A stretch of DNA of 64,000 nt. Source: Marthasterias glacialis. Its lineage: Eukaryota; Echinodermata; Asteroidea; Forcipulatida; Asteriidae. This document shows positions 1 through 10,850 of this stretch, in pieces. A model generated the notes under the pieces. The model searched no databases and had not been told where the DNA came from. It was given only the letters and a program-made list of their open reading frames with translations. The position numbers and the translations under genes were made by a program. Where the stretch lies: contig OU452224.1 of NCBI GenBank assembly GCA_911728455.2, forward strand, positions 186,001-250,000, read 5' to 3'. The first letter of the stretch is position 1; each line of letters opens with the position of its first letter.

Positions 1-1130
1 GTGCCGTCGCAAAAACTTTCTCTTGTATTTGAATTGATGCAGAGTCTATAAACACAAGAAAAAACTGTCCCGTCACAAAGACTTTCTCCTGTGTTTGGAG
101 TGATGCAGAGTCTATATCCACAAGAAAAAACTGTGCCATTACAAAAAAATTTCTCCTATGTTTGGAGAGATGTAGTGTCTCTATCAACAACAAAACTGTG
201 CTGTCAAAAAAAACTTTCTCTTGTATTTGAATTGATGCAGTCTATAAACACAAAAAAAACTGTGCCGTCACAAAGACTTTCTCCTGTGTTTGGAGTGATG
301 CGGTGTCTATATCCACAAGAAAGAACTGTGCCGTCGCAAAAACTTTCTCTTGTATTTGAATTGATGTAGAGTCTATAAACACAAAAAACTGTGCCGTCAC
401 AAAGACTTTCTCCTGTGTTTGGAGTGATGCAGAGTCTATATCCACAAGAAAAAACTGTGCCATTACAAAAAAAATTCTCCTATGTTTGGAGAGACGTAGT
501 GTCTCTATCAACAACAAAACTGTGCTGTCAAAAAAACGTTCTCTTGTATTTGAATTGATGCAGAGTCTATAAACACAAAAAAACTGTGCCGTCACAAAGA
601 CTTTCTCATGTGTTTGGAGTGATGCAGAGTCTATATCCACAAGAAAAACTGTGCCGTCACACAGATTTTCTCCTGTGTTTGGAGTGATGCAGAGTCTATA
701 TCCACAAGAAAAAACTGTGCCATTACAAAGACTTTCTCCTGTGTTTGGAGTGATGCAGAGTCTATATCAACAAGAAAAAAATGTGCCGTCACAAAGACTT
801 TCTCCTGTGTTTGGAGTGATGCAGAGTCTATATCCACAAGAAAAAACTGTACCGTCACAAAAACTTTCTCCTGTGTTTGGAGTGATGCAGAGTCTATATC
901 CACAAGAAAAAACTGTGCTGTCACAAAGACTTTCTCCTGTGTTTGGAGTGATGCAGAGTCTATATCAACAAGAAAAAAACTGTGCCGTCACAAAGACTTT
1001 CTCCTGTGTTTGGAGTGATGCAGAGTCTATATCCACAAGAAAAAACTCTGCCGTCTCAAAGACTCTCCTCGTGTTTGGAGTGATGCTTAGTCTATATCCA
1101 CAAGAAAAAACTGTCCCGTCACAAAGATTT
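1..1130. repeat. Minisatellite block 1
   Basis: It enters the window already inside the array. The left part mixes A, B and C monomers (C-type near 130-190 and 465-530). From about 600 onward it is a nearly uniform run of A monomers. Confidence 0.9.
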
Positions 1131-1172
1131 TTGTGACTTGTTTACAAGTTGAGGCCTTTGGTGTCTACATAC

Positions 1173-1303
1173 CTTCCTCCACATTCCTGGTTTGAGATGC
1201 TGTTGTCTGAGGATAATGCTGTCTGAAATACAAGATATTGGAGTCCTCTGCTTGGACTGACTGATCCCGGCACTCTGAACAATCGGCGTTATCAAAAAGG
1301 TGG
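1173..1303 (-). other. 131-bp exon-like module, copy 1
   Basis: Read on the minus strand, the module follows a pyrimidine-rich acceptor-like end (cttgttttgacag) and stops at a donor-like GTATGTAG. Two of its three frames are open. One reads HLSDNADCSECRDQ at the start and RNVEE at the end; the other begins ATFLITP. This copy differs from the rest by a few substitutions (TTG TAT TTC in place of TGG TAT TCC) but keeps both frames. I do not recognise the protein. It may be a real exon of a gene transcribed leftward, or a fossil. Confidence 0.4.
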
Positions 1304-1574
1304 CTGTCAAAACAAGCAAACAGTAATCAATTATGGTTAGTATTTAATATAGATAACAAACATTTCGTGAAAACTCAATGTCATTACCTTCAGTCCACTC
1401 TTGAGCTAACATTAGCTCAGTAAAAGTGTAAGCACTCTGAGAAGCCTAGTTGGCTTTAAAAGTGAAAAAATGAATAAATATTATCATTCAAAGATTTGAA
1501 TGCCACTTTTGGAAGCTTGCATGTCGTCAGCACAAGTATAGCCTTGAAGTATTTTGAATCACATACAAGAAAAA

Positions 1575-2055
1575 CCTGTGCCATTACAAAAAAAAATTCT
1601 CCTATGTTTGGAGAGATGTAGTGTCTCTATCAAAAACAAAACTGTGCTGTCAAAAAAACTTTCTCTTGTATTTGAATTGATGTAGAGTCTATAAACACAA
1701 GAAAAACTGTGCCGTCACAAAGACTTTCTCCTGTGTTTGGAGTGATGCAGAGTCTATATCCACAAGAGAAAACTGTGCCGTCACAAAGACTTTCTTCTGT
1801 GTTTGAAGTGATGAAGAGTCTATATCCACAAGAAAAAACTGCCCTGTCACAAAGACTTTCTCCTGTGTTTGGAGTGATGCAGAGTCTATATCCACAAGAA
1901 AAAACTGCGCCGTCACAAAGACTTTCTCCTGTGTTTGGAGTGATGCAGAGTCTATATTCACAAGAAAAAACTGTGCCGTCACAAAGACTTTCTCCTGTGT
2001 TTGGAGTGATGCAGAGTCTATATCCACAAGAAAAAACTGTCCTGTCACAAAGATT
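1575..2055. repeat. Minisatellite block 2
   Basis: One C monomer and one B monomer are followed by six A-type monomers. This block and spacer 2 are nearly identical to block 3 and spacer 3, so an ~840-bp unit was duplicated recently. Confidence 0.9.
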
Positions 2056-2098
2056 TTTGTGACTTGTTTACAAGTTGAGGCCTTTGGTGTGTACATAC

Positions 2099-2229
2099 CA
2101 TCCTCCACATTCCTGGTTTGAGATGCTGTTGTCTGAGGATAATGCTGTCTGGAATACCGGATATTGGAGTCCTCTGCTTGGACTGACTGATCCCGGCACT
2201 CTGAACAATCGGCGTTATCAGAAAGGTGG
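2099..2229 (-). other. 131-bp exon-like module, copy 2
   Basis: Same length and borders as copy 1, with donor-like GTATGTAC. The DCSECRDQ frame runs on through the donor (EDGMYTPKAS) into the minisatellite without a stop for about 110 more codons. If unspliced, it would therefore encode a fusion with the 22-residue repeats. Confidence 0.4.
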
Positions 2230-2494
2230 CTGTCAAAACAAGCAAACAGTAATCAGTTATGATAAGTATTTAATATAAATAACAAACATTTCGTGAAAAC
2301 TCAATGTCATTACCTTCAGTCCACTCTTGAGCTAACAATAGCTCAGTAAAAGTGTAAGCACTTTGAGAAGCCTAGTTGGCTTTAAAAGGGAAAAAATGAA
2401 TAAAAATTATCATTCAAAGACTTGAATGCCACTTTTGGAAGCTTGCATGTTGTCAGCACAAGTATAGCCTTGAAGTATTTTGAATCACATACAA

Positions 2495-2895
2495 GAAAAA
2501 CCTGTGCCTTTACAAAAAAAAATTCTCCTATGTTTGGAGAGATGTAGTGTCTCTATCAAAAACAAAACTGTGCTGTCACTGTTGATGTAGAGTCTATAAA
2601 CACAAGAAAAACTGTGCCGTCACAAAGACTTTCTCCTGTGTTTGGAGTGATGCAGAGTCTATATCCACAAGAGAAAACTGTGCCGTCACAAAGACTTTCT
2701 TCTGTGTTTGAAGTGATGAAGAGTCTATATCCACAAGAAAAAACTGCCCTGTCACAAAGACTTTCTCCTGTGTTTGGAGTGATGCAGAGTCTATATCCAC
2801 AAGAAAAAACTGTGCCGTCACAAAGACTTTCTCCTGTGTTTGGAGTGATGCAGAGTCTATATCCACAAGAAAAAACTGTCCTGTCACAAAGATTT
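2495..2895. repeat. Minisatellite block 3
   Basis: A near-copy of block 2 with one A monomer fewer and a deletion fusing the C monomer to the next B monomer (ctgtcactgttgatgtagag near 2573-2592). Confidence 0.9.
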
Positions 2896-2937
2896 TTGTG
2901 ACTTGTTTACAAGTTGAGGCCTTTGGTGTGTACATAC

Positions 2938-3068
2938 CTTCCTCCACAATCCTGGTTTGAGATGCTGTTGTCTGAGGATAATGCTGTCTGGAATACCGGA
3001 TATTGGAGTCCTCTGCTTGGACTGACTGATCCCGGCACTCTGAACAATCGGCGTTATCAGAAAGGTGG
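2938..3068 (-). other. 131-bp exon-like module, copy 3
   Basis: Almost identical to copy 2. The donor-side codons read RIVEEG because of one substitution. Both frames stay open, with acceptor cag and donor GTATGTAC. Confidence 0.4.
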
Positions 3069-3339
3069 CTGTCAAAACAAGCAAACAGTAATCAGTTATG
3101 ATAAGTATTTAATATAAATAACAAACATTTCGTGAAAACTCAATGTCATTACCTTCAGTCCACTCTTGAGCTAACAATAGCTCAGTAAAAGTGTAAGCAC
3201 TTTGAGAAGCCTAGTTGGCTTTAAAAGGGAAAAAATGAATAAAAATTATCATTCAAAGACTTGAATGCCACTTTTGGAAGCTTGCATGTTGTCAGCACAA
3301 GTATAGCCTTCAAGTATTTTGAATGACATAAAAGAAAAA

Positions 3340-4608
3340 CCTGTGCCATTACAAAAAAAAATCTCTCATGTTTGGAGAGATGTAGTGTCTCTATCAACAA
3401 CAAAACTGTGCTGTCAAAAAAAACTTTCTCTTGTATTTGAATTGATGCAGAGTCTATAAACACAAAAAAAACTGTGCCGTCACAAAGACTTTCTCTTGTA
3501 TTTGAATTGATGCAGAGTCTATAAACACAAGAAACAACTGTGCCATCACAAAGACTTTCTCCTGTGTTTGGAGTGATGCAGAGTCTATATCCACAAGAAA
3601 AAACTGCCCTGTCACAAGATTTTCTCCTGTGTTTGGAGTGATGCAGAGTCTATAAACACAAGAAAAAACTGTGCCATCACAAAGACTTTCTCCTGTGTTT
3701 GGAGTGATGCAGAGTCTATATCCACAAGAAAAAACTGCCCTGTCACAAAGATTTTCTCCTGTGTTGGAGTGATGCAGAGTCTATAAACACAAAAAAAAAC
3801 TGTGCCATCACAAAGACTTTCTCCTGTGTTTGGAGTGATGCAGAGTCTATATCCATAAGAAAAAACTGTGCCATTACTAAAAAATTTCTCCTATGTTTGG
3901 AGAGATGTAGTGTCTCGATCAACAACAAAACTGTGCTGTCAAAAAAAACTTTCTCTTGTATTTGAATTGATGCAGAGTCTATAAACACAAGAAAAAACTG
4001 TGCCGTCACAAAGACTTTCTCCTCTGTTTGGAGTGATGCAGAGTCTATATCCACAAGAAAAAACTGTGCCGTTGCAAAAACTTTCTCTTGTATTTGAATT
4101 GATGCAGAGTTTATAAACACAAGAAAAAACTGTCCCGTCACAAAGACTTTCTCCTGTGTTTGGAGTGATGCAGAGTCTATACCCACAAGAAAAAACTGTG
4201 CCGTCGCAAAAACTTTCTCTTGTATTTGAATTGATGCAGAGTTTATAAACACAAGAAAAAACTGTGCCGTCACAAAGACTTTCTCCTGTGTTTGGAGTGA
4301 TGCAGAGTCTATATACACAAGAATAAACTGTGCCGTCGCAAAAACTTTCTCTTGTACTTGAATTGATGCAGAGTTTATAAACACAAGAAAAAACTGTCCC
4401 GTCACAAAGACTTTCTCCTGTGTTTGGAGTGATGCAGAGTCTATACCAACAAGAAAAAACTGTGCCGTCGCAAAAACTTTCTCTTGTATTTGAATTGATG
4501 CAGAGTTTATAAACACAAGAAAAAACTGTGCCGTCACAAAGACTTTCTCCTGTGTTTGGAGTGATGCAGAGTCTATATCCACAAGAAAAAACTGTCCCGA
4601 CACAAAGA
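3340..4608. repeat. Minisatellite block 4, with an A-B dimer run
   Basis: About nineteen monomers. From ~3950 to 4600, A and B monomers alternate regularly, making a ~132-bp higher-order dimer. The minus frame stays open for 286 codons (3743-4603) through this run. Confidence 0.9.
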
Positions 4609-4653
4609 TTTTTGTGACTTGTTTACAAGTTGAGGCCTTTGGTGTCTACATAC

Positions 4654-4784
4654 CTTTCTCCACATTACTGGTTTGAGATGCTGTCGTCTGAGGATAAGGC
4701 TGTCTGGAATACCAGATTTTGGAGTCCTCTGCTTGGACTGACTGATCCCGGCACTCTGAACAATTGGCCTTAACAGAAAGGTGG
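4654..4784 (-). other. 131-bp exon-like module, copy 4
   Basis: This copy carries several private substitutions (LSVKANCSE in place of LSDNADCSE). It has kept exact length, the acceptor-like cag, the donor-like AAAG|GTATGTAG and both open frames. Confidence 0.4.
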
Positions 4785-5044
4785 CTGTCAAAACAAGCAA
4801 ACAGTAATCAATTATGATTAATATTTAATATAGATAAAAAACATTTCGTGAAAACTAAATGTCATTACCTTCAGTCCACTCTTGAGCTAACATTAGCTCA
4901 GTAAAAGTGTAAGCACTTTGAGAAGCCTAGTTGGCTTTAAAAGGGAAAAAATGAAAAAATATTATCATTCAAAGATTTGAATGCCACTTTTGGAAGTTTG
5001 CATGTCGTCATTACAAGTATAGCCTTCAAGTATTTTGAATCACA

Positions 5045-5873
5045 TACAAGAAAAACCTGTGCCATTACAAAAAAAAATTATCCTATGTTTGGAGAGATGC
5101 AGTGTCTCTATCAACAACAACAAAACTGTGCCGTCGCAAAAACGTTCTCCTGTATTTGAATTGATGCAGAGTCTATAAACACAAGAAAAAACTGTGCCGT
5201 CACAAAGACTTTCTCCTGTGTTTGGAGTGATGTAGAGTCTATATCCACAAGAAAAAACTGTGCCGTCACAAAAACTTTCTCTTGTATTTGAATTGATGCA
5301 GAGTCTATATCCACAAGAAAAACCTGTGCCATTACAAAAAAAATTTCTCCTATGTTTGGAGAGATGCAGTGTCTCTATCAACAACAAGAAAACTGTGCCG
5401 TCGCAAAAACTTTTTCTTGTATTTGAATTGATGCAGAGTCTATAAACACAAGAAAAAACTGTGCCGTCGCAAAAATTTTTTCTTGTATTTGAATTAATGC
5501 AGAGTCTATAAACACAAGAAAAAACTGTGCCGTCACAAAGACTTTCTCCTGTGTTTGGAGTGATGCAGAGTCTATATCCACAAGAAAAAACTGTGCCATT
5601 ACAAAAAAATTTCTCCTATGTTTGGAGAGATGCAGTGTCTCTATCAACAACAAGAAAACTGTGCCGTCACAAAAACTTTCTCCTGTAATTGAATTGATGC
5701 AGAGTCTATAAACACAAGAAAAAACTGTGCCGTCACAAAGACTTTCTCCTGTGTTTGGAGTGATGCACAGTCTATATCAACAAAAAAAAACTGTGCCGTC
5801 TCAACGACTTTCTCCTGTGTTTGGAGTGATGCAGAGTCTATATCCACAAGAAAAAACTGTCCCGTCACAAAGA
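5045..5873. repeat. Minisatellite block 5
   Basis: C, B and A monomers are mixed, with CAACAACAA-extended C monomers (around 5110 and 5380). It ends in a run of A monomers. Confidence 0.9.
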
Positions 5874-5918
5874 TCTTTGTGACTTGTTTACAAGTTGAGG
5901 CCTTTGGTGTCTACATAC

Positions 5919-6049
5919 CTTCCTCCAAATTCCTGGTTTGAGATGCTGTCGTCTGAGGATAATGCTGTCTGGAATACCAGATATTGGAGTCCTCTGCTTG
6001 GACTGACTGATCCCGGCACTCTGAACAATCGGCGTTATCAGAAAGGTGG
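5919..6049 (-). other. 131-bp exon-like module, copy 5
   Basis: Reads as the family consensus, with a single change near the donor (NLEEG in place of NVEEG). Borders and frames are intact. Confidence 0.4.
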
Positions 6050-6309
6050 CTGTCAAAACAAGCAAACAGTAATCAATTATGATTAGTATTTAATATAGAT
6101 AACAACAATTTCGTGAATACTCAATGTCATTACCTTCAGTCCACTCTTGAGCTAACATTAGCTCAGTAAAAGTGTAAGCACTTTGAGAAGCCTAGTTGGC
6201 TTTAAAAGGGAAAAAATGAATAAATATTATCATTCAAAGATTTGAATGCCACTTTTGGAAGCTTGCATGTCGTCAGCACAAGTATAGCCTTCAAGTATTT
6301 TGAATCACA

Positions 6310-7454
6310 TACAAGAAAAAACTGTGCCATTACAAAAAAAATTATCTTATGTTTGGAGAGATGTAGTGTCTCTATCAACAACAAAACTGTGATGTCAAAA
6401 AAAACTTTCTTTTGTATTTAAATTGATGCAGAGTCTATAAACACAAAAAAACTGTGCCGTCACAAAAACTTTCTCTTGTATTTGAATTGATGCAGAGTCT
6501 ATAAACACAAGAAACAACTGTGCCATCACAAAGACTTTCTCCTGTGTTTGGAGTGATGCAGAGTCTATATCCACAAGAAAAAACTGCCCTGTCACAAGAT
6601 TTTTCCTGTGTTTGGAGTGATGCAGAGTCTATAAACACAAGAAAAAACTGTGCCATCACAAAGACTTTCTCCTGTTTTTGGAGTGATACAGAGTCTATAT
6701 CCACAAGAAAAAACTGCCCTGTCACCAAGATTTTCACCTGTGTTGGAGTGATGCAGAGTCTATAAACACAACAAAAAACAGTGCCATCACAAAGACTTTC
6801 TCCTGTGTTTGGAGTGATGCAGAGTCTATATCCACAAAAAAAAACTGTGCCATTACTAAAAAATTTCTCCTATGTTTGGAGAGATGTAGTGTCTCGATCA
6901 ACAACAAAACTTTGCTGTCAAAAAAAACTTTCTCTTGTATTTGAATTGATGCAGAGTCTATAAACACAAGAAAAAACTGTGCCGTCACAAAGACTTTCTC
7001 CTGTGTTTGGAGTGATGCAGAGTCTATATCCACAAGAAAAAACTGTGCCGTCACAAAGACTTTCTCCTGTATTTGAATTGATGCAGAGTTTATAAACACA
7101 AGAAAAAACTGTGCCGTCACAAAGACTTTCTCCTGTGTTTGGAGTGATGCAGAGTCTATATACACAAGAAAAAACTGTGCCGTCGCAAAAACTTTCTCTT
7201 GTATTTGAATTGATGCAGAGTTTATAAACACAAGAAAAAACTGTCCCGTCACAAAGACTTTCTCCTGTGTTTGGAGTGATGCAGAGTCTATACCCACAAG
7301 AAAAAACTGTGCCGTCGCACAAATTTTCTCTTGTATTTGAATTGATGCAGAGTTTATAAACACAAGAAAAAACTGTGCCGTCACAAAGACTTTCTCCTGT
7401 GTTTGGAGTGATGCAGAGTCTATATCCACAAGAAAAAACTGTCCCGACACAAAG
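6310..7454. repeat. Minisatellite block 6, homologous to block 4
   Basis: The order of monomer variants largely follows block 4, including the A-B alternation at ~6950-7400. Spacer plus block was therefore duplicated as one unit. Confidence 0.9.
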
Positions 7455-7500
7455 ATTTTTGTGACTTGTTTACAAGTTGAGGCCTTTGGTGTCTACATAC

Positions 7501-7631
7501 CTTTCTTCACATTCCTGGTTTGAGATGCTGTCGTCTGAGGATAATGCTGTCTGGAATACCAGATATTGGAGTCCTCTGCTTGGACTGACTGATCCCGGCA
7601 CTCTGAACAATCGGCGTTAACAGAAAGGTGG
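7501..7631 (-). other. 131-bp exon-like module, copy 6
   Basis: Has GTTAAC in place of GATAAC near the acceptor side and a GTGAAGAAAG|GTATGTAG donor. Both changes leave the DCSECRDQ frame open. Confidence 0.4.
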
Positions 7632-7894
7632 CTGTCAAAACAAGCAAACAGTAATCAGTTATGATTAGTATTTAATATAGATAACAAACATTTCGTGAAA
7701 ACTCAATGTCATTACCTTCAGTCCATTCTTGAGCTAACAATAGCTCAGTAAAAGTGTAAGCACTTTGAGAAGCCTAGTTGGCTTTAAAAGGGAAAAAATG
7801 AATAAATATTATCATTCAAAGATTTGAATGCCACTTTTGGAAGCTTGCATGTCGTCAGCACAAGTATAGCCTTCAAGTATTTTGAATCACATAC

Positions 7895-8914
7895 AAGAAA
7901 AAACTGTGCCATTACAAAAAAAATTCTCCTATGTTTGGAGAGACAAACAACAAAACTGTTGTTATCAACAACAAAACTGTGCTGTCAAAAAAACGTTCTC
8001 TTGTATTTGAATTGATGCAGAGTCTATAAACACAAAAAAAACTGTGCCGTCACAAAGACTTTCTCCTGTGTTTGGAGTGATGCAGAGTCTATATCCACAA
8101 GAAAAACTGTGCCGTCACACAGATTTTCTCCTGTGTTTGGAGTGATGCAGAGTCTCTATCCACAAGAAAAAACTGTGCCATTACAAAGACTTTCTCCTGT
8201 GTTTGGAGTGATGCAGAGTCTATATCAACAAGAAAAAAATGTGCCGTCACAAAGACTTTCTCCTGTGTTTGGAGTGATGCAGAGTCTATATCCACAAGAA
8301 AAAACTGTGCCGTCACAAAGATTTTCTCCTGTGTTTGGAGTGATGCAGAGTCTATATCAACAAGAAAAAACTGTGCCATTACAAAAACTTTTTCCTGTGT
8401 TTGGAGTGATGCAGAGTCTATATCAACAAAAAAAACTGTGCCGTCTCAAAGACTTTCTCCTGTGTTTGGACTGATGCAGAGTCTATATCCACAACAAAAA
8501 ACTGTCCCATCATAAAGACTTTCTCCTGTGTTTGGAGTGATGCAGAGTCTATATCCACAAGAAAAAACTGTGCCATTACAAAAAAAATTCTCCTATGTTT
8601 GGAGAGATGCAGTGTCTCTATCAACAACAAAAAAACTGTGCCGTCACAAAAACTTTCTCCTGTATTTGAATTGATGCAGAGTCTATAAACACAAGAAAAA
8701 ACTGTGCCGTCACAAAGACTTTCTCCTGTGTTTGGAGTGATGCAGAGTCTATATCCACAAGAAAAAACTGTGCCATTACAAAGACTTTCTCCTGTGTTTG
8801 GAGTGATGCAGAGTCTATATCAACAAAAAAAACTGTGCCGTCTCAAAGACTTTCTCCTGTGTTTGGACTGATGCAGAGTCTATATCCACAAGAAAAAACT
8901 GTCCCGTCACAAAG
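7895..8914. repeat. Minisatellite block 7
   Basis: Starts with a shuffled C monomer (acaaacaacaaaactgttgt, near 7945-7965) and continues with B, then many A monomers. Its segment 8040-8400 is nearly repeated at 9490-9850 in block 8. Confidence 0.9.
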
Positions 8915-8960
8915 ATCTTTGTGACTTGTTTACAAGTTGAGGCCTTTGGTGTCTACATAC

Positions 8961-9091
8961 CTTCCTCCACATTCCTGGTTTGAGATGCTGTCGTCTGAGG
9001 ATAATGCTGTCTGGAATACCAGATATTGGAGTCCTCTGCTTGGACTGACTGATCCCGGCACTCTGAACAATCGGCGTTAACAGAAAGGTGG
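8961..9091 (-). other. 131-bp exon-like module, copy 7
   Basis: Consensus-like, with GTTAAC as in copy 6. Both frames are open and both splice-like borders are kept. Confidence 0.4.
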
Positions 9092-9354
9092 CTGTCAAAA
9101 CAAGCAAACAGTAATCAGTTATGATTAGTATTTAATATAGATAACAAACATTTCGTGAAAACTCAATGTCATTACCTTCAGTCCATTCTTGAGCTAACAA
9201 TAGCTCAGTAAAAGTGTAAGCACTTTGAGAAGCCTAGTTGGCTTTAAAAGGGAAAAAATGAATAAATATTATCATTCAAAGATTTGAATGCCACTTTTGG
9301 AAGCTTGCATGTCGTCAGCACAAGTATAGCCTTCAAGTATTTTGAATCACATAC

Positions 9355-9908
9355 AAGAAAAAACTGTGCCATTACAAAAAAAATTCTCCTATGTTTGGAG
9401 AGACGTAGTGTCTCTATCAACAACAAAACTGTGCTGTCAAAAAAACGTTCTCTTGTATTTGAATTGATGCAGAGTCTATAAACACAAAAAAAACTGTGCC
9501 GTCACAAAGACTTTCTCCTGTGTTTGGAGTGATGCAGAGTCTATATCCACAAGAAAAACTGTGCCGTCACACAGATTTTCTCCTGTGTTTGGAGTGATGC
9601 AGAGTCTATATCCACAAGAAAAAACTGTGCCATTACAAAGACTTTCTCCTGTGTTTGGAGTGATGCAGAGTCTATATCAACAAGAAAAAAATGTGCCGTC
9701 ACAAAGACTTTCTCCTGTGTTTGGAGTGATGCAGAGTCTATATCCACAAGAAAAAACTGTGCCGTCACAAAGATTTTCTCCTGTGTTTGGAGTGATGCAG
9801 AGTCTATATCAACAAGAAAAAACTGTGCCATTACAAAGACTTTCTCCTGTGTTTGGAGTGATGCAGAGTCTATATCCACAAGCAAAAACTGTGCCGCCAC
9901 AAAGATTT
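9355..9908. repeat. Minisatellite block 8
   Basis: The last block of the array. C and B are followed by A monomers, closely matching the start of block 7 and the right part of block 1. Confidence 0.9.
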
Positions 9909-9950
9909 TTGTGACTTGTTTACAAGTCGAGGCCTTTAGTGCCTACATAC

Positions 9951-10081
9951 CTTTATCCATATTCCTGGTTTTAGATGCTGTCATCTGAGGATGATGCTGT
10001 CTGGAATACCAGATATTGGAGTCCTCTGCTTGGACTGACTGATCCCAGCACTCTGAACAATCGGCGTTATCAGAAAGGTGG
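9951..10081 (-). other. 131-bp exon-like module, copy 8 (diverged edge copy)
   Basis: The oldest-looking copy. By eye it has about seven substitutions from consensus over 131 bp and no indel. Both frames, the acceptor cag and donor AAAG|GTATGTAG survive. The rest of this spacer (about 10125-10260) has many more changes plus indels, so the module looks better preserved than its surroundings. Confidence 0.42.
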
Positions 10082-10315
10082 CTGTCAAAACAAGCACACA
10101 GTAATCAGTTATGATTATTATTTAATATAGATGAAATACATTTAGTACAGACTCAATGTCATTACCTTCGATCCACTCTTGAGCTAACATTAGCCCAGTA
10201 ATAGCGTAAGGCACTTTAAGAATCCTACTTGGCTTTAAAAGAGGATTAATGAATAAATATTATTATTTAAAGATTTGAATGCCACTTTTGGAAGCTTGCA
10301 CGTCGTCACCACAAG

Positions 10316-10671
10316 TACTCAGGTTCAGCTAATTTAGTTTGGATAAGTAATTAAGTAGCTGGTACGATTTACATAAATTTTCAATCCACACTTTGTAAAC
10401 ACTGGGTATAGCATCCACTTGTTCAGGTGGGGCTAATTTTCCAACTGTATGTACAAACGGTGGAAACACTCAGTGGTTTTAAGTACCTTAGTTGCTGCTT
10501 TAAACTGTTATTGATCAGTTTACGATTAATTATAATAACAATTATTTGGGGGATAAATGTACACAATTTGTATTCTTTATTGGTGGTAAGCTTTTTGGTG
10601 AAAAACATGAGCAATGTTTTCTGGCAACCGTGCCAAGTTTTCTGGGCAAGCAAGGCAGGCCCATAATGGTG
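10316..10671. other. No recognisable feature
   Basis: Single-copy AT-rich sequence. I see no exon with convincing splice borders and no repeat. Confidence 0.5.
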
Positions 10672-10850
10672 GCAAGCGTGCTAAGTTGTTTGTTTGTGGC
10701 AAGCATGCCAAGTTGTTTGTGGCTAGCATGCCAAGTTGTTCGTGGCAAGCATGCCAAGTTGTTTGTGGCAAGCATGCCAAGTAGTTTGTGGTAAGCATGC
10801 CAAGTTGTTTGTTTGTGGCACTCCCATGCGTGACAAGCATGACAACTGGT
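10672..10850. repeat. 23-bp tandem repeat
   Basis: About seven imperfect copies of gtggcaagcatgccaagttgttt. Each contains gcatgc. Short open frames here on both strands are by-products of the repeat. Confidence 0.85.

Larger units (their letters stand above)
1..10315. repeat. Higher-order array: 66-bp minisatellite blocks alternating with 8 conserved spacers
   Basis: The basic monomer is ~66 bp (for example cacaaagactttctcctgtg, then a tract with ggagtgatgcagagtc and ccacaagaaaaaa). Three monomer types can be told apart: A (tttctcctgtgtttggagtg, tatccacaag), B (gcaaaaactttctcttgtat, tataaacacaag) and C (ccattacaaaaaaa, ctcctatgtttggagaga, atcaacaac). Blocks are separated by a ~450-bp spacer that starts at gacttgtttacaagttgagg near 1135, 2061, 2900, 4617, 5881, 7463, 8923 and 9913. 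The last spacer is visibly more diverged and decays into single-copy DNA near 10315, as expected at an array edge. The left edge lies outside the window. Because 66 is 22 codons, frames free of stops stay open across whole blocks on both strands. Confidence 0.95.

Noticed and set aside
3743..4603. 286-codon minus-strand frame and similar long frames in 1-9908
   Set aside because: The 66-bp period preserves any open frame. Frames are open on both strands, start at arbitrary codons and end at spacers. Not called as genes; kept only as an observation.
1..9908. CRISPR-like alternation of repeats
   Set aside because: Repeats are contiguous 66-bp monomers without unique spacers of constant length, and the genome is clearly eukaryotic.
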